Part shown: positions 1 through 6,609 of the stretch, piece by piece
Position numbering within the stretch: the stretch's first letter is position 1
Layout: every line of letters begins with the position of its first letter
Source: a virus
Reading direction: 5' to 3' (one strand)
Virus record (IMG/VR): IMGVR_UViG_3300010403_000021
Location: 64,001-128,000 of that record
Length of the DNA: 64,000 nt
Program-made: the position numbers and the translations under genes
The notes under the pieces: generated by a model
What the model was told of the DNA's origin: nothing
The model's database searches: none
The model's input: the letters and a program-made list of their open reading frames with translations, nothing else

Positions 1-56
1 AGGGGTTGGAATTAGATACAAGACTGTATTGAATTAAAGAAAAAGAGAAATAATAG

Positions 57-87
57 TAACCGTTTTAAGCGGTTATTTTAGTTTTTT
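57..87 (+). terminator. Intrinsic terminator of a gene entering from the left
   Basis: A 6-bp stem (TAACCG at 57-62 with CGGTTA at 70-75) around a 7-nt loop is followed by ATTTTAGTTTTTT. It would end a rightward transcript that starts outside the window. Upstream reading frames close at 30-32 and 35-37, so the 3' end of a gene may lie at 1-37, but I cannot say which frame is used. Confidence 0.7.
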
Positions 88-127
88 CAACGGAAAAAGG
101 GCTAATTTACAGGATAATCAACGGAAA
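87..127. repeat. Direct repeat TCAACGGAAA (two copies)
   Basis: TCAACGGAAA occurs at 87-96 and again at 118-127, a period of 31 nt, just after the terminator and before the first small gene. Two copies are too few to call an origin. A protein binding site is possible. Confidence 0.35.
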
Positions 128-190
128 TAGTTGTTTTTTGCCGAATTTTCTACGGTTTAGCATTTTCAGCATTCTAGCATAAGGGGCATT

Positions 191-376
191 ATGGTGAATT
201 CAGCTATTGAACATAGTAGTAGGCATAATGCCGTTGATATAGGTAAGACTGTATATAGGTATATGGTAGTAGGGGCTGCTATGTTGCCTATTATCTGTAT
301 TAGTATGGTTACATTGTTCGCATTTGTTGTTATTCTCTATGTATTTGGTAGTTTTGTAGTAGTAGCACTAGAATAA
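191..376 (+). CDS. Small single-span membrane protein, function unknown
   Basis: A 61-residue protein with a polar N-terminal third followed from about residue 27 by a long hydrophobic stretch rich in Ile, Val, Phe and Met that reaches almost to the C terminus. This fits one or two membrane segments. A GGGG run at 182-185 lies 5 nt before the ATG and can serve as ribosome site. No family recognised. Its position beside a regulator-like gene and its lack of enzymatic motifs leave the role open. Confidence 0.45.
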   Translation: MVNSAIEHSSRHNAVDIGKTVYRYMVVGAAMLPIICISMVTLFAFVVILYVFGSFVVVALE

Positions 377-495
377 TCAAGGGTATATCCATTACTTTAC
401 CCCGCCATATTACATTAAATAAACAATAAGATAGGTACAATACATGCTCTGACCTGCTATGTGACAAATGTCAGACAATGATATATAATGATTGA

Positions 496-672
496 ATGAA
501 TAAAGACATACGATACACCATTCGCTTTACTAATAAAGAATGGGAAGGCATAACAAAGCGGGCTAATAGTAAAGATATGAAGCTTAGTGAATACATAAGG
601 GCTATGATTGATAAAGGGGAAATAGCAGACTACAAAGATAAGAGTAGTGATAGTGGTGGATTCACATGGTAA
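496..672 (+). CDS. Ribbon-helix-helix DNA-binding protein (MobC/Arc-like)
   Basis: This 58-residue protein starts at an ATG shortly after a TGA. Residues 5-10 (IRYTIR) look like the DNA-contacting beta strand of ribbon-helix-helix proteins. A helix with EWEGITKRA, the spacer NSKDMKLSEY and a second helix IRAMI follow, the usual RHH layout seen in Arc/CopG repressors and in relaxosome accessory proteins of the MobC type. The C terminus is a polar tail. It may repress a nearby promoter, or be a plasmid-type relic. Its stop codon overlaps the AAGGGG ribosome site of the next gene, so the two are probably co-translated. Confidence 0.6.
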   Translation: MNKDIRYTIRFTNKEWEGITKRANSKDMKLSEYIRAMIDKGEIADYKDKSSDSGGFTW

Positions 673-681
673 GGGGTGTAT

Positions 682-948
682 ATGAGCTATGTAGATGAAT
701 CAATTGATATCAAGGTTAGTTCTACTACTGCCACCCGCGTTATTCGCCAATGTATTTATATTACCCATGCAATGGGGTACGGATATAAACTAAACGCCTC
801 TATGACGGACTATTGGGGGTCTATGGCATGGTGGGTACTGCACTACCCTGACACCATTGAGCTACTAGAGAACGCCTATTACGATGCCCTGACGTGGATG
901 TGTGACAACGTTATTGATAGTGGGGTAGTGGGACCTAGGGTAGGCTAA
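682..948 (+). CDS. Hypothetical protein, 88 aa
   Basis: The ATG at 682 is preferred over the GTG at 676 because AAGGGG (671-676) lies 5 nt before it. The product has many aromatic residues (Tyr, Trp) and is predicted largely helical. No motif recognised. Arg codons here are CGC, whereas the main phage genes mostly use AGA or CGT, so this gene may have a different origin. Confidence 0.5.
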   Translation: MSYVDESIDIKVSSTTATRVIRQCIYITHAMGYGYKLNASMTDYWGSMAWWVLHYPDTIELLENAYYDALTWMCDNVIDSGVVGPRVG

Positions 949-979
949 TGATCATGGTAGGTAGAGGCTGTGAGGCTGC

Positions 980-1213
980 ATGATAGTGCCATGTGGTAGT
1001 GATGCACTGATGTGTGTATGTGTTGAGCTATTGATAGTGGATAATGTAATTGAATTACCATTACCATATGGTATGTCAAGGGTCATATCCCTTCCCCGGC
1101 TGAATTCCACTAGAGAATATGTTCTTATTACATTACTTACAATGAAAGGTGTGATAACACTAAGATGTACTAGAAACAAACCATTCAATGTTTACACTCA
1201 CACAATACATTGA
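980..1213 (+). CDS. Possible small protein, 77 aa
   Basis: Weakly supported. GAGG at 971-974 lies 5 nt before the ATG, and the stop codon is 3 nt from a strong hairpin, which suits the last gene of a rightward unit. The product is hydrophobic with several Cys. A competing frame on the other strand (952-1188) has no ribosome site. The stretch may also be non-coding. Confidence 0.3.
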   Translation: MIVPCGSDALMCVCVELLIVDNVIELPLPYGMSRVISLPRLNSTREYVLITLLTMKGVITLRCTRNKPFNVYTHTIH

Positions 1214-1216
1214 TGG

Positions 1217-1246
1217 GTAATGCCTATTAAATCCAATAGGCATTAC
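1217..1246. terminator. Hairpin between converging gene sets
   Basis: A perfect 12-bp stem (GTAATGCCTATT / AATAGGCATTAC) encloses a 6-nt loop, between the end of the rightward genes (1213) and the end of the leftward block (1465). There is no good U-run on either side, so termination may be weak or factor-aided. A second inverted repeat, GTCAAAA (1276-1282) / TTTTGAC (1293-1299), lies nearby. Nothing else is evident between 1247 and 1464. Confidence 0.6.
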
Positions 1247-1464
1247 ACCAAATTCATTTTAAGCGCATTTTAAAAGTCAAAACGTGGCGATATTTTGACA
1301 AGCGATCATAAGGTTTTATTTTGCCTATTCTGTGCGCTCTATATCGAATTGTTTTTCTTTTAGATTGCTACATCATATATCTTATAAAAAATATTCAAAA
1401 ATTGAGATTTGAAAATAGTTGATCTTGAAAGGCATAAATATTTAATCTCTGCGCCCACACCAAT

Positions 1465-1677
1465 CTATCTTTTATTCGCACGTTTAATATGATCATCTCT
1501 GTTTTTCTTTGCTGTTCTGAGAGCTGCTGATCTATCTTTGACCTGCTTTTTAGCCGCCGCGATTTTTTCTTTATCGTCACTATGATATTTTTCAACCATA
1601 ATCAATTGTGCTTTGGCTAGATTTAAAGCATCTTCTTCCAATGTCACTATATAATCATGTTGTCTTTTTGTAGTCAT
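1465..1677 (-). CDS. Lys/Ala-rich coiled-coil protein, last gene of leftward block
   Basis: A 70-residue, highly basic protein that is almost entirely Lys/Ala/Asp helix (for example KIAAAKKQVKDRSAALRTAK). The start overlaps the upstream stop as TAATG. Its composition resembles the products at 2011-2289 and 2290-2502. It may bind DNA or pack with those proteins. No named family recognised. Confidence 0.6.
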   Translation of the reverse strand: MTTKRQHDYIVTLEEDALNLAKAQLIMVEKYHSDDKEKIAAAKKQVKDRSAALRTAKKNRDDHIKRANKR

Positions 1678-1982
1678 TATTCCTCTGGTGGTAGTATTAC
1701 TTCGCTGAAATATGTTTGAAATCTATCCAAGTATGCTTGTTCATCTCTTGGTATTGCTTGATAGACTAGTTCGTTGATTGTGTATTCTACATCTTTATCT
1801 CTATAAGGTACTATGGATTTACTTGCTTGTCTTGATGATGGTAGATGATAAAGATAAATACTGAACCATCTTCTCCCGGCGTAAACATAGGTTTCTGATT
1901 CACAAACAAAATCTTCCACCGGTTCTGTTACACCATATTGTGTAAATATATCCGTAAGCTTTAAAACTGTCATTCTTTGCAT
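1677..1982 (-). CDS. Hypothetical protein, 101 aa
   Basis: The start is well fixed: AAGGAGGTGA lies 5 nt before the ATG at 1982, one of the strongest ribosome sites in the leftward block. The product is an acidic, mixed alpha/beta protein of unknown function with no motif recognised. A 28-nt gap separates it from the upstream gene. Confidence 0.65.
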   Translation of the reverse strand: MQRMTVLKLTDIFTQYGVTEPVEDFVCESETYVYAGRRWFSIYLYHLPSSRQASKSIVPYRDKDVEYTINELVYQAIPRDEQAYLDRFQTYFSEVILPPEE

Positions 1983-2010
1983 ATTGTCACCTCCTTGACT
2001 ATATTGTACT

Positions 2011-2289
2011 CTAGCCTGAAGGTTTCTGTTTATTGATCTTTTCTAACTCACGCACTGATTTTACAATGCTGGCTTCGGCCTTTTTGATAGCCTTTTTGGC
2101 ATCTTTAATATTCTTGATGCACTTTAGTTTTTTGGCCGTCGTAGAGTTCTTGCTATTTCTTACATTGCTCAATGCCGCTTCGGCAGTATTTTTCAACATT
2201 TGTGCGGCAAAGGCTATCTTTCGCTGTTGTTCAATATTTCTCAGCTCACTAGAGCGTCTGCTATTCCATTGTTCCAATGATTCTGGCAT
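2011..2289 (-). CDS. Lys/Ala-rich coiled-coil protein, 92 aa
   Basis: A basic, helical protein with Ala and Lys repeats (AKKLKCIKNIKDAKKAIKKA) and one Cys. It begins immediately after the stop of the 2290-2502 gene, with AAAGGGAAG as ribosome site. It is similar in size, charge and helix pattern to its neighbours at 1465 and 2290, suggesting related DNA-associated or scaffold-like small proteins. Confidence 0.6.
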   Translation of the reverse strand: MPESLEQWNSRRSSELRNIEQQRKIAFAAQMLKNTAEAALSNVRNSKNSTTAKKLKCIKNIKDAKKAIKKAEASIVKSVRELEKINKQKPSG

Positions 2290-2502
2290 CTATCTTCCCT
2301 TTGATCGTCTGGCCAAAGCTGCTTCCGCTCTGACTCTTGCTGTTCTGGCTTTATTTAATTGTCTTTTTGTTTTCTTCACCGCGAGTTTAGCGGCACTTAT
2401 TCTAGCTTGATCTTTTGATTTCAATGCCGCTGTTTCTTCACGTTGTGCTTTGAGCACTTGGGTTTCAGCATCTGAGACCGCTTTATCCAGATCTTTGCTC
2501 AT
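2290..2502 (-). CDS. Lys/Ala-rich coiled-coil protein, 70 aa
   Basis: The ATG at 2502 is chosen because AAGGAG lies 7 nt upstream; an earlier ATG at 2559 has no support. The protein is one long basic helix (KLAVKKTKRQLNKARTARVR) and resembles the two genes downstream. It overlaps the HAD-like gene by 20 nt. Confidence 0.6.
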   Translation of the reverse strand: MSKDLDKAVSDAETQVLKAQREETAALKSKDQARISAAKLAVKKTKRQLNKARTARVRAEAALARRSKGR

Positions 2503-2992
2503 CCATCCACTCCTTTGTTTTGATAAGATCTTTTGCTGTAATACCCAGCTTAGGATCAATCCATTGTAAAGAACATGGTTCTTTACGTTGAGATTCGAAC
2601 CATCTTAGTTCTTTTTTATACTTGTTGAAGTCATCATCAAACCACACAAACTGTTCACCGGCGCAATAATCAAGTACCGCGTTATATTTCCATTTATGTG
2701 CTGTCCATCCGAAATTAATAACTGGAAGTTCCGGTAGTCCAATCAAGGGGGCAATCATGCTATTGGCATCATCTTCCCATGTTGTACACCACACAAGCTT
2801 GCAATCACTTTCCGCCGCGAAATTTAACAACATCGGTCCATGATCTTTATTAAGCCAAACACGCAAAGGTTTATCTTTCGGAATACCAAGCGGGGCTAAT
2901 CTATAAGTATCATAGCCTGCTGGTCGTCTGGTGGGTTTAGCCGCATATGGATTTAATGGCCCGTCTACATCAATCAGTAGAAGCATTTTCAA
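2483..2992 (-). CDS. HAD-like hydrolase/phosphatase
   Basis: A 169-residue protein with HAD-superfamily signatures: motif I LLLIDVDGPLNP at residues 4-15 with the nucleophile and acid/base Asp pair (DVD), a motif II-like segment CKLVWCTTWEDDAN (Thr), and a late acidic motif FVWFDDDF that fits motif IV for Mg2+ binding. Such proteins occur in many actinobacterial phages and hosts. They are probably phosphatases acting on small molecules or nucleotides; the substrate is unknown. The 23-nt overlap with the upstream gene suggests translational coupling. Confidence 0.75.
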   Translation of the reverse strand: MKMLLLIDVDGPLNPYAAKPTRRPAGYDTYRLAPLGIPKDKPLRVWLNKDHGPMLLNFAAESDCKLVWCTTWEDDANSMIAPLIGLPELPVINFGWTAHKWKYNAVLDYCAGEQFVWFDDDFNKYKKELRWFESQRKEPCSLQWIDPKLGITAKDLIKTKEWMDEQRSG

Positions 2993-3188
2993 TCTTCTGT
3001 CTATCTTGACCCAATAGAGGTCGCATGTACATTGTCTCTTCTAGCATATCTTCAAGCTGCTTGCGCACATGAATAGCACCATAAGTTTTCAAGCCATTAA
3101 GCGCACTCAGTGCTCGATTAATAAAATATACGACATCGGCGATCTCATCAATCGCCTGGTCAAGCATAACTACTTTAATATCAGCCAT
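2970..3188 (-). CDS. Hypothetical helical protein, 72 aa
   Basis: A small helical protein with Asp/Glu and hydrophobic heptad-like spacing (ALSALNGLKTYGAIHVRKQLEDMLE, residues about 27-51). Its start lies inside the end of the 32-residue membrane gene (AATGGCTGA), so translation is probably coupled. No family recognised. Confidence 0.55.
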   Translation of the reverse strand: MADIKVVMLDQAIDEIADVVYFINRALSALNGLKTYGAIHVRKQLEDMLEETMYMRPLLGQDRQKIENASTD

Positions 3189-3279
3189 TATCTTTCCTAT
3201 TCATATAATGAAAAATGAGATCGGTGGCCAATAGACCACCGATAACAACAATCCAAGCTATTAATACAAAACTAGTCAT
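3181..3279 (-). CDS. Tiny single-span membrane protein, 32 aa
   Basis: This short gene fills what would otherwise be a gap. The start ATG overlaps the previous stop (ATGACTAG) and its TGA overlaps the next start (ATGGCTGA). Residues 3-19 (SFVLIAWIVVIGGLLAT) form one membrane segment, followed by a short basic tail ending MNRKDNG. The two exact overlaps are the best evidence that it is translated. Function unknown. Confidence 0.6.
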   Translation of the reverse strand: MTSFVLIAWIVVIGGLLATDLIFHYMNRKDNG

Positions 3280-3493
3280 TTTCTTCTACATATTCAAAAT
3301 CATTCATAAATACTTCATCACTTGGATCTACCAGCGGTAAAGGCTTTTCTGGCTTCAGCCATTTCTCTCTGATCCAAACCCCGCCTAGTTCGGCCGGTAG
3401 AGCATGAAGGATATCAGTCAAAAGCTCATACAACTCATGATTATACGGCGTAGCTTTGACCAGTTTGGTAATCGGTATAGCATTCTCGTTCAC
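3272..3493 (-). CDS. Hypothetical acidic protein, 73 aa
   Basis: A small acidic protein ending in EYVEEND. It overlaps the upstream gene by 53 nt, one of the longest overlaps in the block, so the true start may be further in. No motif recognised. Confidence 0.5.
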   Translation of the reverse strand: MNENAIPITKLVKATPYNHELYELLTDILHALPAELGGVWIREKWLKPEKPLPLVDPSDEVFMNDFEYVEEND

Positions 3494-3770
3494 TGTAGAA
3501 TAAGCCTCGCTTCCAAATAGTTTCTGGTTTAGTTTTGCTGCCTTCTTTCAGGTAGCCAATTCTTATAACATATTTATTACCTACAGGACAACCAACTTTT
3601 GTCAGCCTATATATTTCATCGATCCTAGTAAATGAATTCATAAATGAGTCATGAAAATTAACATTAGGACTGCTTGGTTTTATATAACTGTGATAATAAG
3701 TAGACTGTAATGGCTCAACAAACATCTTTTTATTATTCAGTCGGCCACCATGAAAAGTTATCTTAGGCAC
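3441..3770 (-). CDS. Hypothetical protein, 109 aa
   Basis: A basic protein rich in Tyr and Ser, apparently mostly beta, with the C-terminal end RECYTDYQTGQSYAV. It overlaps the exonuclease gene upstream by 13 nt. No family recognised. Confidence 0.5.
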   Translation of the reverse strand: MPKITFHGGRLNNKKMFVEPLQSTYYHSYIKPSSPNVNFHDSFMNSFTRIDEIYRLTKVGCPVGNKYVIRIGYLKEGSKTKPETIWKRGLFYSERECYTDYQTGQSYAV

Positions 3771-4273
3771 TCGAATACTTTCTTATTCCATTTGGCATCA
3801 TAAAGAGGGTGATGCTCAATCTCAGGACCAAAACCTAGATAGATCCCAGGCCTCATATTATCTTCAATATATTGTTGAATCTCGTGGGTAAACATAGGAA
3901 TAGGTTCCGGCAAATTCATCATAGGACCCCAACACTGAGCTAGGCGCACATGGTCATACGCCGCATAGTAGGCCCAGAGCTGTACGTCGTCTCTTGACAA
4001 GATCCTACCACCATCCGACACAAAGTCAAGCATGATCGGAGCGAAGTACTCGAACGGAATAGCATAGTCGATATAATCGTTTTCGCTGATGTGCTTTAGC
4101 ACATTATCTTGCAACCATTGACTAGGCTCATATTCACCTGATTGTACTGCGTCAATATAATCTTTGTTGATCATATATAGTTCACGATCATTTTCATCTA
4201 CCATACCTATAGAAATAGGCTTTACGGTTTCACCGTCTTCATCAAATTCCCAATCATAGAAGATTCTACGCAT
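3758..4273 (-). CDS. RNase AS-like 3'-5' exoribonuclease (DEDD fold)
   Basis: A 171-residue protein opening with RRIFYDWEFDEDG: Asp7 and Glu9 are the first two acidic residues of a DEDD exonuclease, followed by the substrate-side ISIGMV strand. A middle Asp lies in WAYYAAYDHVRLA, and the final motif H-H-P-L-Y-D-A gives the catalytic His and last Asp. This arrangement matches the polyadenylate-specific RNase AS / Rv2179c-like family common in actinobacteria and their phages. It likely trims RNA 3' tails. Its start overlaps the upstream stop by one base. Confidence 0.75.
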   Translation of the reverse strand: MRRIFYDWEFDEDGETVKPISIGMVDENDRELYMINKDYIDAVQSGEYEPSQWLQDNVLKHISENDYIDYAIPFEYFAPIMLDFVSDGGRILSRDDVQLWAYYAAYDHVRLAQCWGPMMNLPEPIPMFTHEIQQYIEDNMRPGIYLGFGPEIEHHPLYDAKWNKKVFECLR

Positions 4274-4698
4274 TAGTCAACCCATACAATCTTTGTCAGT
4301 TCGCCATGTCCATGAATTCTAATGACTGATTCAATATCATCATATGTTCCGCCGGTACCAGGTAGACCATTTTTAGTAGGCCATCTAACAGCAACACTTC
4401 CATCAGACCACTGAATTCCTTCAGTGATTCTACCGGTGCCTGAAACACCAGAAACATCCTCTGATCGTTCTAAATAAAATCTTTTCATTTTCTCTGTCTC
4501 CGTAGGTTCATTATCAAAAATAAGCTTATAAAACTCTGGGTAATCTTCTTCCCAGTTACCGGTTCTTTTTAAAACTGATTCAACCAATGGGCTTACTTCT
4601 TTTTCCATTTTACGTGCTGTTTGACGTAAAATATACTCACCATGATCTAAAATAGTAGCCATTGTTTGAAAAATTCTATTGTAATCTTTGTCGCGCAT
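4273..4698 (-). CDS. Conserved phage/actinobacterial protein of unknown function
   Basis: A 141-residue protein with a helical N-terminal half and a C-terminal domain that I recognise from many actinophage genomes: ERSEDVSGVSGTGRITEGI, then a DGSVAVRW strand and RIHGHGELTKIVW. The C-terminal part looks like a compact beta domain. Biochemical role not known to me. It overlaps the upstream gene by 23 nt. Confidence 0.6.
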   Translation of the reverse strand: MRDKDYNRIFQTMATILDHGEYILRQTARKMEKEVSPLVESVLKRTGNWEEDYPEFYKLIFDNEPTETEKMKRFYLERSEDVSGVSGTGRITEGIQWSDGSVAVRWPTKNGLPGTGGTYDDIESVIRIHGHGELTKIVWVD

Positions 4699-5278
4699 CC
4701 AATGCTCCTCTCAACATGTCAGCCAGCACATAAGCATGGCCCATTTTTACTTTAGGGTTATTCAAAATCTCTTGAAAAGTCAAATCATCGGCGGTATCGC
4801 CGGGGTAAACATCATAATCCAATAATGTAACAAGCTCTTCGCTATCTACAAAATATAGAAAATTGTTAAAAAGCTCATCTAATTTATGAACAGCCATTTT
4901 ATATGATGGAACATAGATAGTTTTACGTGCTTCGATATAATCGATTGGCTTACCAATCCATGAATATAATGGTATAGCTCCACGTCCCATCGGATATCTA
5001 CAAGCCCATTTATTGGAAAAACCTTCATCTCGCCATTCATACCATTCAGCATTAGGCTTGCCATTATCATCATGATGTGCATAAACTTTGGAATACTGCC
5101 AGCCATTTTCGACATTTTTAGCAATTTTCGGCGGGGTATTTTTACCTTGATATACCGAAACAGGACCTAAAAGCATAGGACTGAATTCACGACCTAAACC
5201 TACACCTGATGTTGTTATATTAATAACGGCACCTTTAGGTTTGCTGTTATATACGCTACGAACTATAATTTTAGTCAT
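4676..5278 (-). CDS. Conserved phage protein with LGREFSP/YPMGRGA motifs
   Basis: A 200-residue protein with LGREFSPMLLGPV near residue 28, ENGWQYSKVY near 57, CRYPMGRGAIPLYSW near 92 and IEARKTIYVPSY near 114. This string of motifs recurs in proteins of many phages and belongs to a domain-of-unknown-function family, possibly an ADP-ribosyltransferase-like or related fold. That last point is only a guess from the spacing. It overlaps the next gene by 23 nt and the upstream gene by 4 nt. Confidence 0.6.
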   Translation of the reverse strand: MTKIIVRSVYNSKPKGAVINITTSGVGLGREFSPMLLGPVSVYQGKNTPPKIAKNVENGWQYSKVYAHHDDNGKPNAEWYEWRDEGFSNKWACRYPMGRGAIPLYSWIGKPIDYIEARKTIYVPSYKMAVHKLDELFNNFLYFVDSEELVTLLDYDVYPGDTADDLTFQEILNNPKVKMGHAYVLADMLRGALDARQRLQ

Positions 5279-5517
5279 AGATGACCGCCTTCAGATTCCC
5301 ATTTTTGAATATAAGCAATCCATTCTGGATCAAATCCTGAAGACTTGATAAATTCTTCCCAATCCATAGAACAATATTCACATGGATATTCTTGCTCCAC
5401 CCCGCCGTCTATAACGGCACAGAGCTTATTCGTATTAGAGTTATGTTTGCCATATCCATATTTACATCCATGCCACTTACAACAATGTGTAGAGCAAGCG
5501 TAGCCATATTCACTCAT
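5275..5517 (-). CDS. Cys/His-rich small protein, probable zinc binder
   Basis: An 80-residue protein with an N-terminal cluster CSTHCCKWHGC (residues 8-18), a later HNSN, and CEYC near residue 46: enough ligands for two zinc sites. The C-terminal third is acidic and aromatic. Start and stop overlap both neighbours (8 nt and 4 nt). Possible inhibitor or adaptor; no family recognised. Confidence 0.55.
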   Translation of the reverse strand: MSEYGYACSTHCCKWHGCKYGYGKHNSNTNKLCAVIDGGVEQEYPCEYCSMDWEEFIKSSGFDPEWIAYIQKWESEGGHL

Positions 5518-5821
5518 TAGTCACAACACCATTAGCGGCTTCGACAATTTCCTTGAGGATTTCAGCAAAATCAAAGTCTTCATAACTAATTTCCGTGCTA
5601 AGACTTCTGCCCTTGTTGCTCCGTGAAGTAATAAGAACGTTAGCTGATGGACTTTCGGCAAAGCAACAATAACAATCAGGGTCTTTACCGTTACAACACA
5701 TGTAACCTTCATTGAAATTCATGGTTACATTGACATCATCAGCATTAATATACTCGTTCTTACGCAAAAGATACTTCAATCTGTTACGACCCCAATGCTT
5801 TAATGCCTGATCATACTTCAT
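5510..5821 (-). CDS. Hypothetical protein with CC...CYCC motif
   Basis: A 103-residue protein with a basic N terminus (KHWGRNRLKYLLRK) and a Cys cluster YMCCNGKDPDCYCC about residues 41-54, which could bind metal. An acidic helix follows. It lies directly upstream of another Cys-rich gene, suggesting a shared theme. Function unknown. Confidence 0.55.
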   Translation of the reverse strand: MKYDQALKHWGRNRLKYLLRKNEYINADDVNVTMNFNEGYMCCNGKDPDCYCCFAESPSANVLITSRSNKGRSLSTEISYEDFDFAEILKEIVEAANGVVTNE

Positions 5822-6062
5822 TTCTTCTATCCTCTACAAATTCGGCTGTATAAAGTGCTGATGGTAAATCGTAATTAACGATAACGTACTCTACATCACC
5901 TTCAAGAGTGTGGAAAATAAGAACATTATCTCTGACAATAGATACAAATTTACTATCATCAAGGACTTCTTCCGCGATTTCCATCTCATCCGGCAGTGGT
6001 CCATAAAAATATACGCCAATGATGTTTTCATAAGCGTCATCATATTCCGCAATAATTTCCAT
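5811..6062 (-). CDS. Hypothetical acidic protein, 83 aa
   Basis: The ATG at 6062 is chosen because it shares an A with the upstream stop (TAATG); a longer frame from 6110 would run 49 nt into the neighbour. The product is acidic, mixed alpha/beta, beginning MEIIAEYDDAYENIIG. No motif recognised. Confidence 0.55.
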   Translation of the reverse strand: MEIIAEYDDAYENIIGVYFYGPLPDEMEIAEEVLDDSKFVSIVRDNVLIFHTLEGDVEYVIVNYDLPSALYTAEFVEDRRNEV

Positions 6063-6235
6063 TAAATGTCCAATCTCATTGGGCCATATTCTTTGACGAC
6101 CTTTGACCACTGTAAACCAACATAAGCTAAAATATATTCAAAATGACTCAAGGACCAACCATCATTAGGTTCATCCCAATACCATCTATAGCCATCACTG
6201 TCTCTGACTCTTTTATCATGTTCTGGTTCTAGCAT
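6062..6235 (-). CDS. Small Trp/Asp-rich protein, 57 aa
   Basis: The start at 6235 is preferred because CCGGAG precedes it. The segment RVRDSDGYRWYWDEPNDGW resembles a short domain frequent in actinophage mini-proteins. No function known. Translation couples to the gene downstream through TAATG. Confidence 0.5.
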   Translation of the reverse strand: MLEPEHDKRVRDSDGYRWYWDEPNDGWSLSHFEYILAYVGLQWSKVVKEYGPMRLDI

Positions 6236-6237
6236 TA

Positions 6238-6435
6238 TTACTCCGGTTCGATAATATAAGGAAGCGGACACAATACTTCATGATTTTCATGACGTGTACC
6301 TAATTCTGTAGCTACTTCTTCATCAAAATGCGCTAAAATGTGCATCATTACGTCATAGTTACGCATACTTTGAATCAAAAGTAGATAGAGCATTTGATTT
6401 GTGTCCGGAACCTCTGGATCTTTTAGTTCACTCAT
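6238..6435 (-). CDS. Hypothetical protein, 65 aa
   Basis: A small acidic protein with a hydrophobic helix in the middle (MLYLLLIQSMRNYDVMMHIL). This looks amphipathic and is too Met/polar-rich to be a sure membrane span. No family recognised. A 2-nt gap separates it from the next start. Confidence 0.5.
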   Translation of the reverse strand: MSELKDPEVPDTNQMLYLLLIQSMRNYDVMMHILAHFDEEVATELGTRHENHEVLCPLPYIIEPE

Positions 6436-6453
6436 CCATCAAGCGTACACCGC

Positions 6454-6609
6454 TCAACGTTCAGAGTCAAGCTCCTCAATGTCATAGGTCACACTTTTAT
6501 AGTGCTCTTCTACAAGATCATCCAGTGCAGAATACTCATCATCAGCTTCTACGAACACTGTTTTTACATAAACATCTTCAAAATAGATATCTGCTTTGAA
6601 TTTAGCCAT
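6454..6609 (-). CDS. Small acidic protein, 51 aa
   Basis: The start overlaps the end of thyX by 8 nt (ATGGCTAA), the coupling pattern used throughout the block. The product is a short beta-beta-alpha-like acidic protein: KFKADIYFEDVYVKTVFVEA, then DDEYSALDDLVEEHYK. Function unknown. Confidence 0.55.
   Translation of the reverse strand: MAKFKADIYFEDVYVKTVFVEADDEYSALDDLVEEHYKSVTYDIEELDSER

Noticed and set aside
952-1188. Leftward 78-residue reading frame
   Set aside because: No ribosome site. It lies opposite a rightward frame that ends at a hairpin. Neither is certain, and this one is less likely.
1395-1595. Leftward 66-residue reading frame
   Set aside because: It overlaps the better-supported 1465-1677 gene in another frame, without its own ribosome site.
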